Below are positions 5,149 through 5,228 of a DNA stretch of 5,228 bases, piece by piece. Within the stretch, counting starts at the first letter, position 1, and every line of letters starts with the position of its first letter. The stretch is from an uncultured Mycoplasmatota bacterium. Its GTDB lineage: Bacteria > Bacillota_I > Bacilli_A > RF39 > UBA660. The DNA lies in NCBI GenBank assembly GCA_946613765.1, contig CAMOFW010000056.1, positions 1-5,228 on the forward strand. The letters are read 5' to 3'. The notes below the pieces were generated by a model that did not search any database, had not been told where the DNA came from, and saw only the letters and a program-made list of their open reading frames with translations. The translations under genes and the position numbers were made by a program.

Positions 5149-5228
5149 CTATAATATTTCAAATGTAGTACCCTCTCTAGTATCTTTAAGTTGAATACCT
5201 TTTTCAAGTAATTCATTTCTTACTTTAT
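5149..5228 (-). CDS. cysS: Cysteinyl-tRNA synthetase, C-terminal end only
   Basis: Only the last 25 codons and the TAG stop (5149-5151) are in the window; the rest lies beyond the right edge. The visible residues include VRNELLEKG and IQLKDTREGTTFEIL. This matches the C-terminal end typical of bacterial cysteinyl-tRNA synthetases, where a helix of the type IRDxLxxxGIxLxDT is followed by xxGTxW or similar; here Phe replaces the usual Trp. The enzyme charges tRNA-Cys with cysteine in the cytoplasm. The stop is followed at once by a strong terminator, so the gene ends its transcription unit; in many Firmicutes the mini-RNase III gene follows cysS, but it does not here. The assignment rests on a short segment but a characteristic one. 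Confidence 0.8.
   Translation of the reverse strand, partial: KVRNELLEKGIQLKDTREGTTFEIL

Noticed and set aside
5149..5228. Functional link between cysS and the cysteine-rich operon
   Set aside because: cysS is an ordinary housekeeping gene on the other strand, with its own terminator; proximity is best explained by chance.

Overview
The window is strongly AT-rich (by eye about 30% G+C) and compact. It has AGGTG-type Shine-Dalgarno sites 5-7 bases before its starts, short spacers and hairpin/T-run terminators. Every reading frame works with the standard code: all Trp codons are TGG and all six stops are TAA or TAG. Together with the protein style, this suggests a low-GC Firmicute, most likely an uncultured gut-type member of the Bacilli near the Mollicutes/RF39 groups. 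That placement is an inference from composition and from recollection of similar proteins; no marker gene here proves it.

Left part (1-4156, plus strand): three genes in one direction, separated by only 11 bases each and closed by one terminator, so almost certainly one operon that starts before the window. All three products are single-pass membrane proteins with a short, often charged cytoplasmic tail, one N-terminal membrane anchor and a large external part. The first (1-900, 5' end outside the window) and second (912-2003) have acidic linkers followed by mostly helical domains I do not recognise. The third (2015-4156) is the striking one. It has an anchor, a small two-cysteine domain and a low-complexity Ser/Asn/Asp linker. 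These are followed by about 14 Cys-rich modules of the form CPxGY-(x)n-C, one non-matching insert, and a short tail with a YEYKWS...LDGW motif. It looks like an extracellular stalk or adhesin-like protein. The operon probably builds a surface structure or envelope complex, but its function is unknown.

Right part (4190-5228, minus strand): reading right to left there is the 3' end of cysS (cysteinyl-tRNA synthetase) with its own terminator, a small soluble protein of unknown function (about 109 aa, probable TTG start), and a TspO/MBR-family five-helix membrane protein. The last two are probably co-transcribed. This unit converges on the surface-protein operon, and one 11-bp hairpin between them (4158-4184) can serve as terminator for both.

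No tRNA, rRNA, CRISPR array, insertion sequence or attachment site was seen. No intergenic stretch exceeds about 125 bases.
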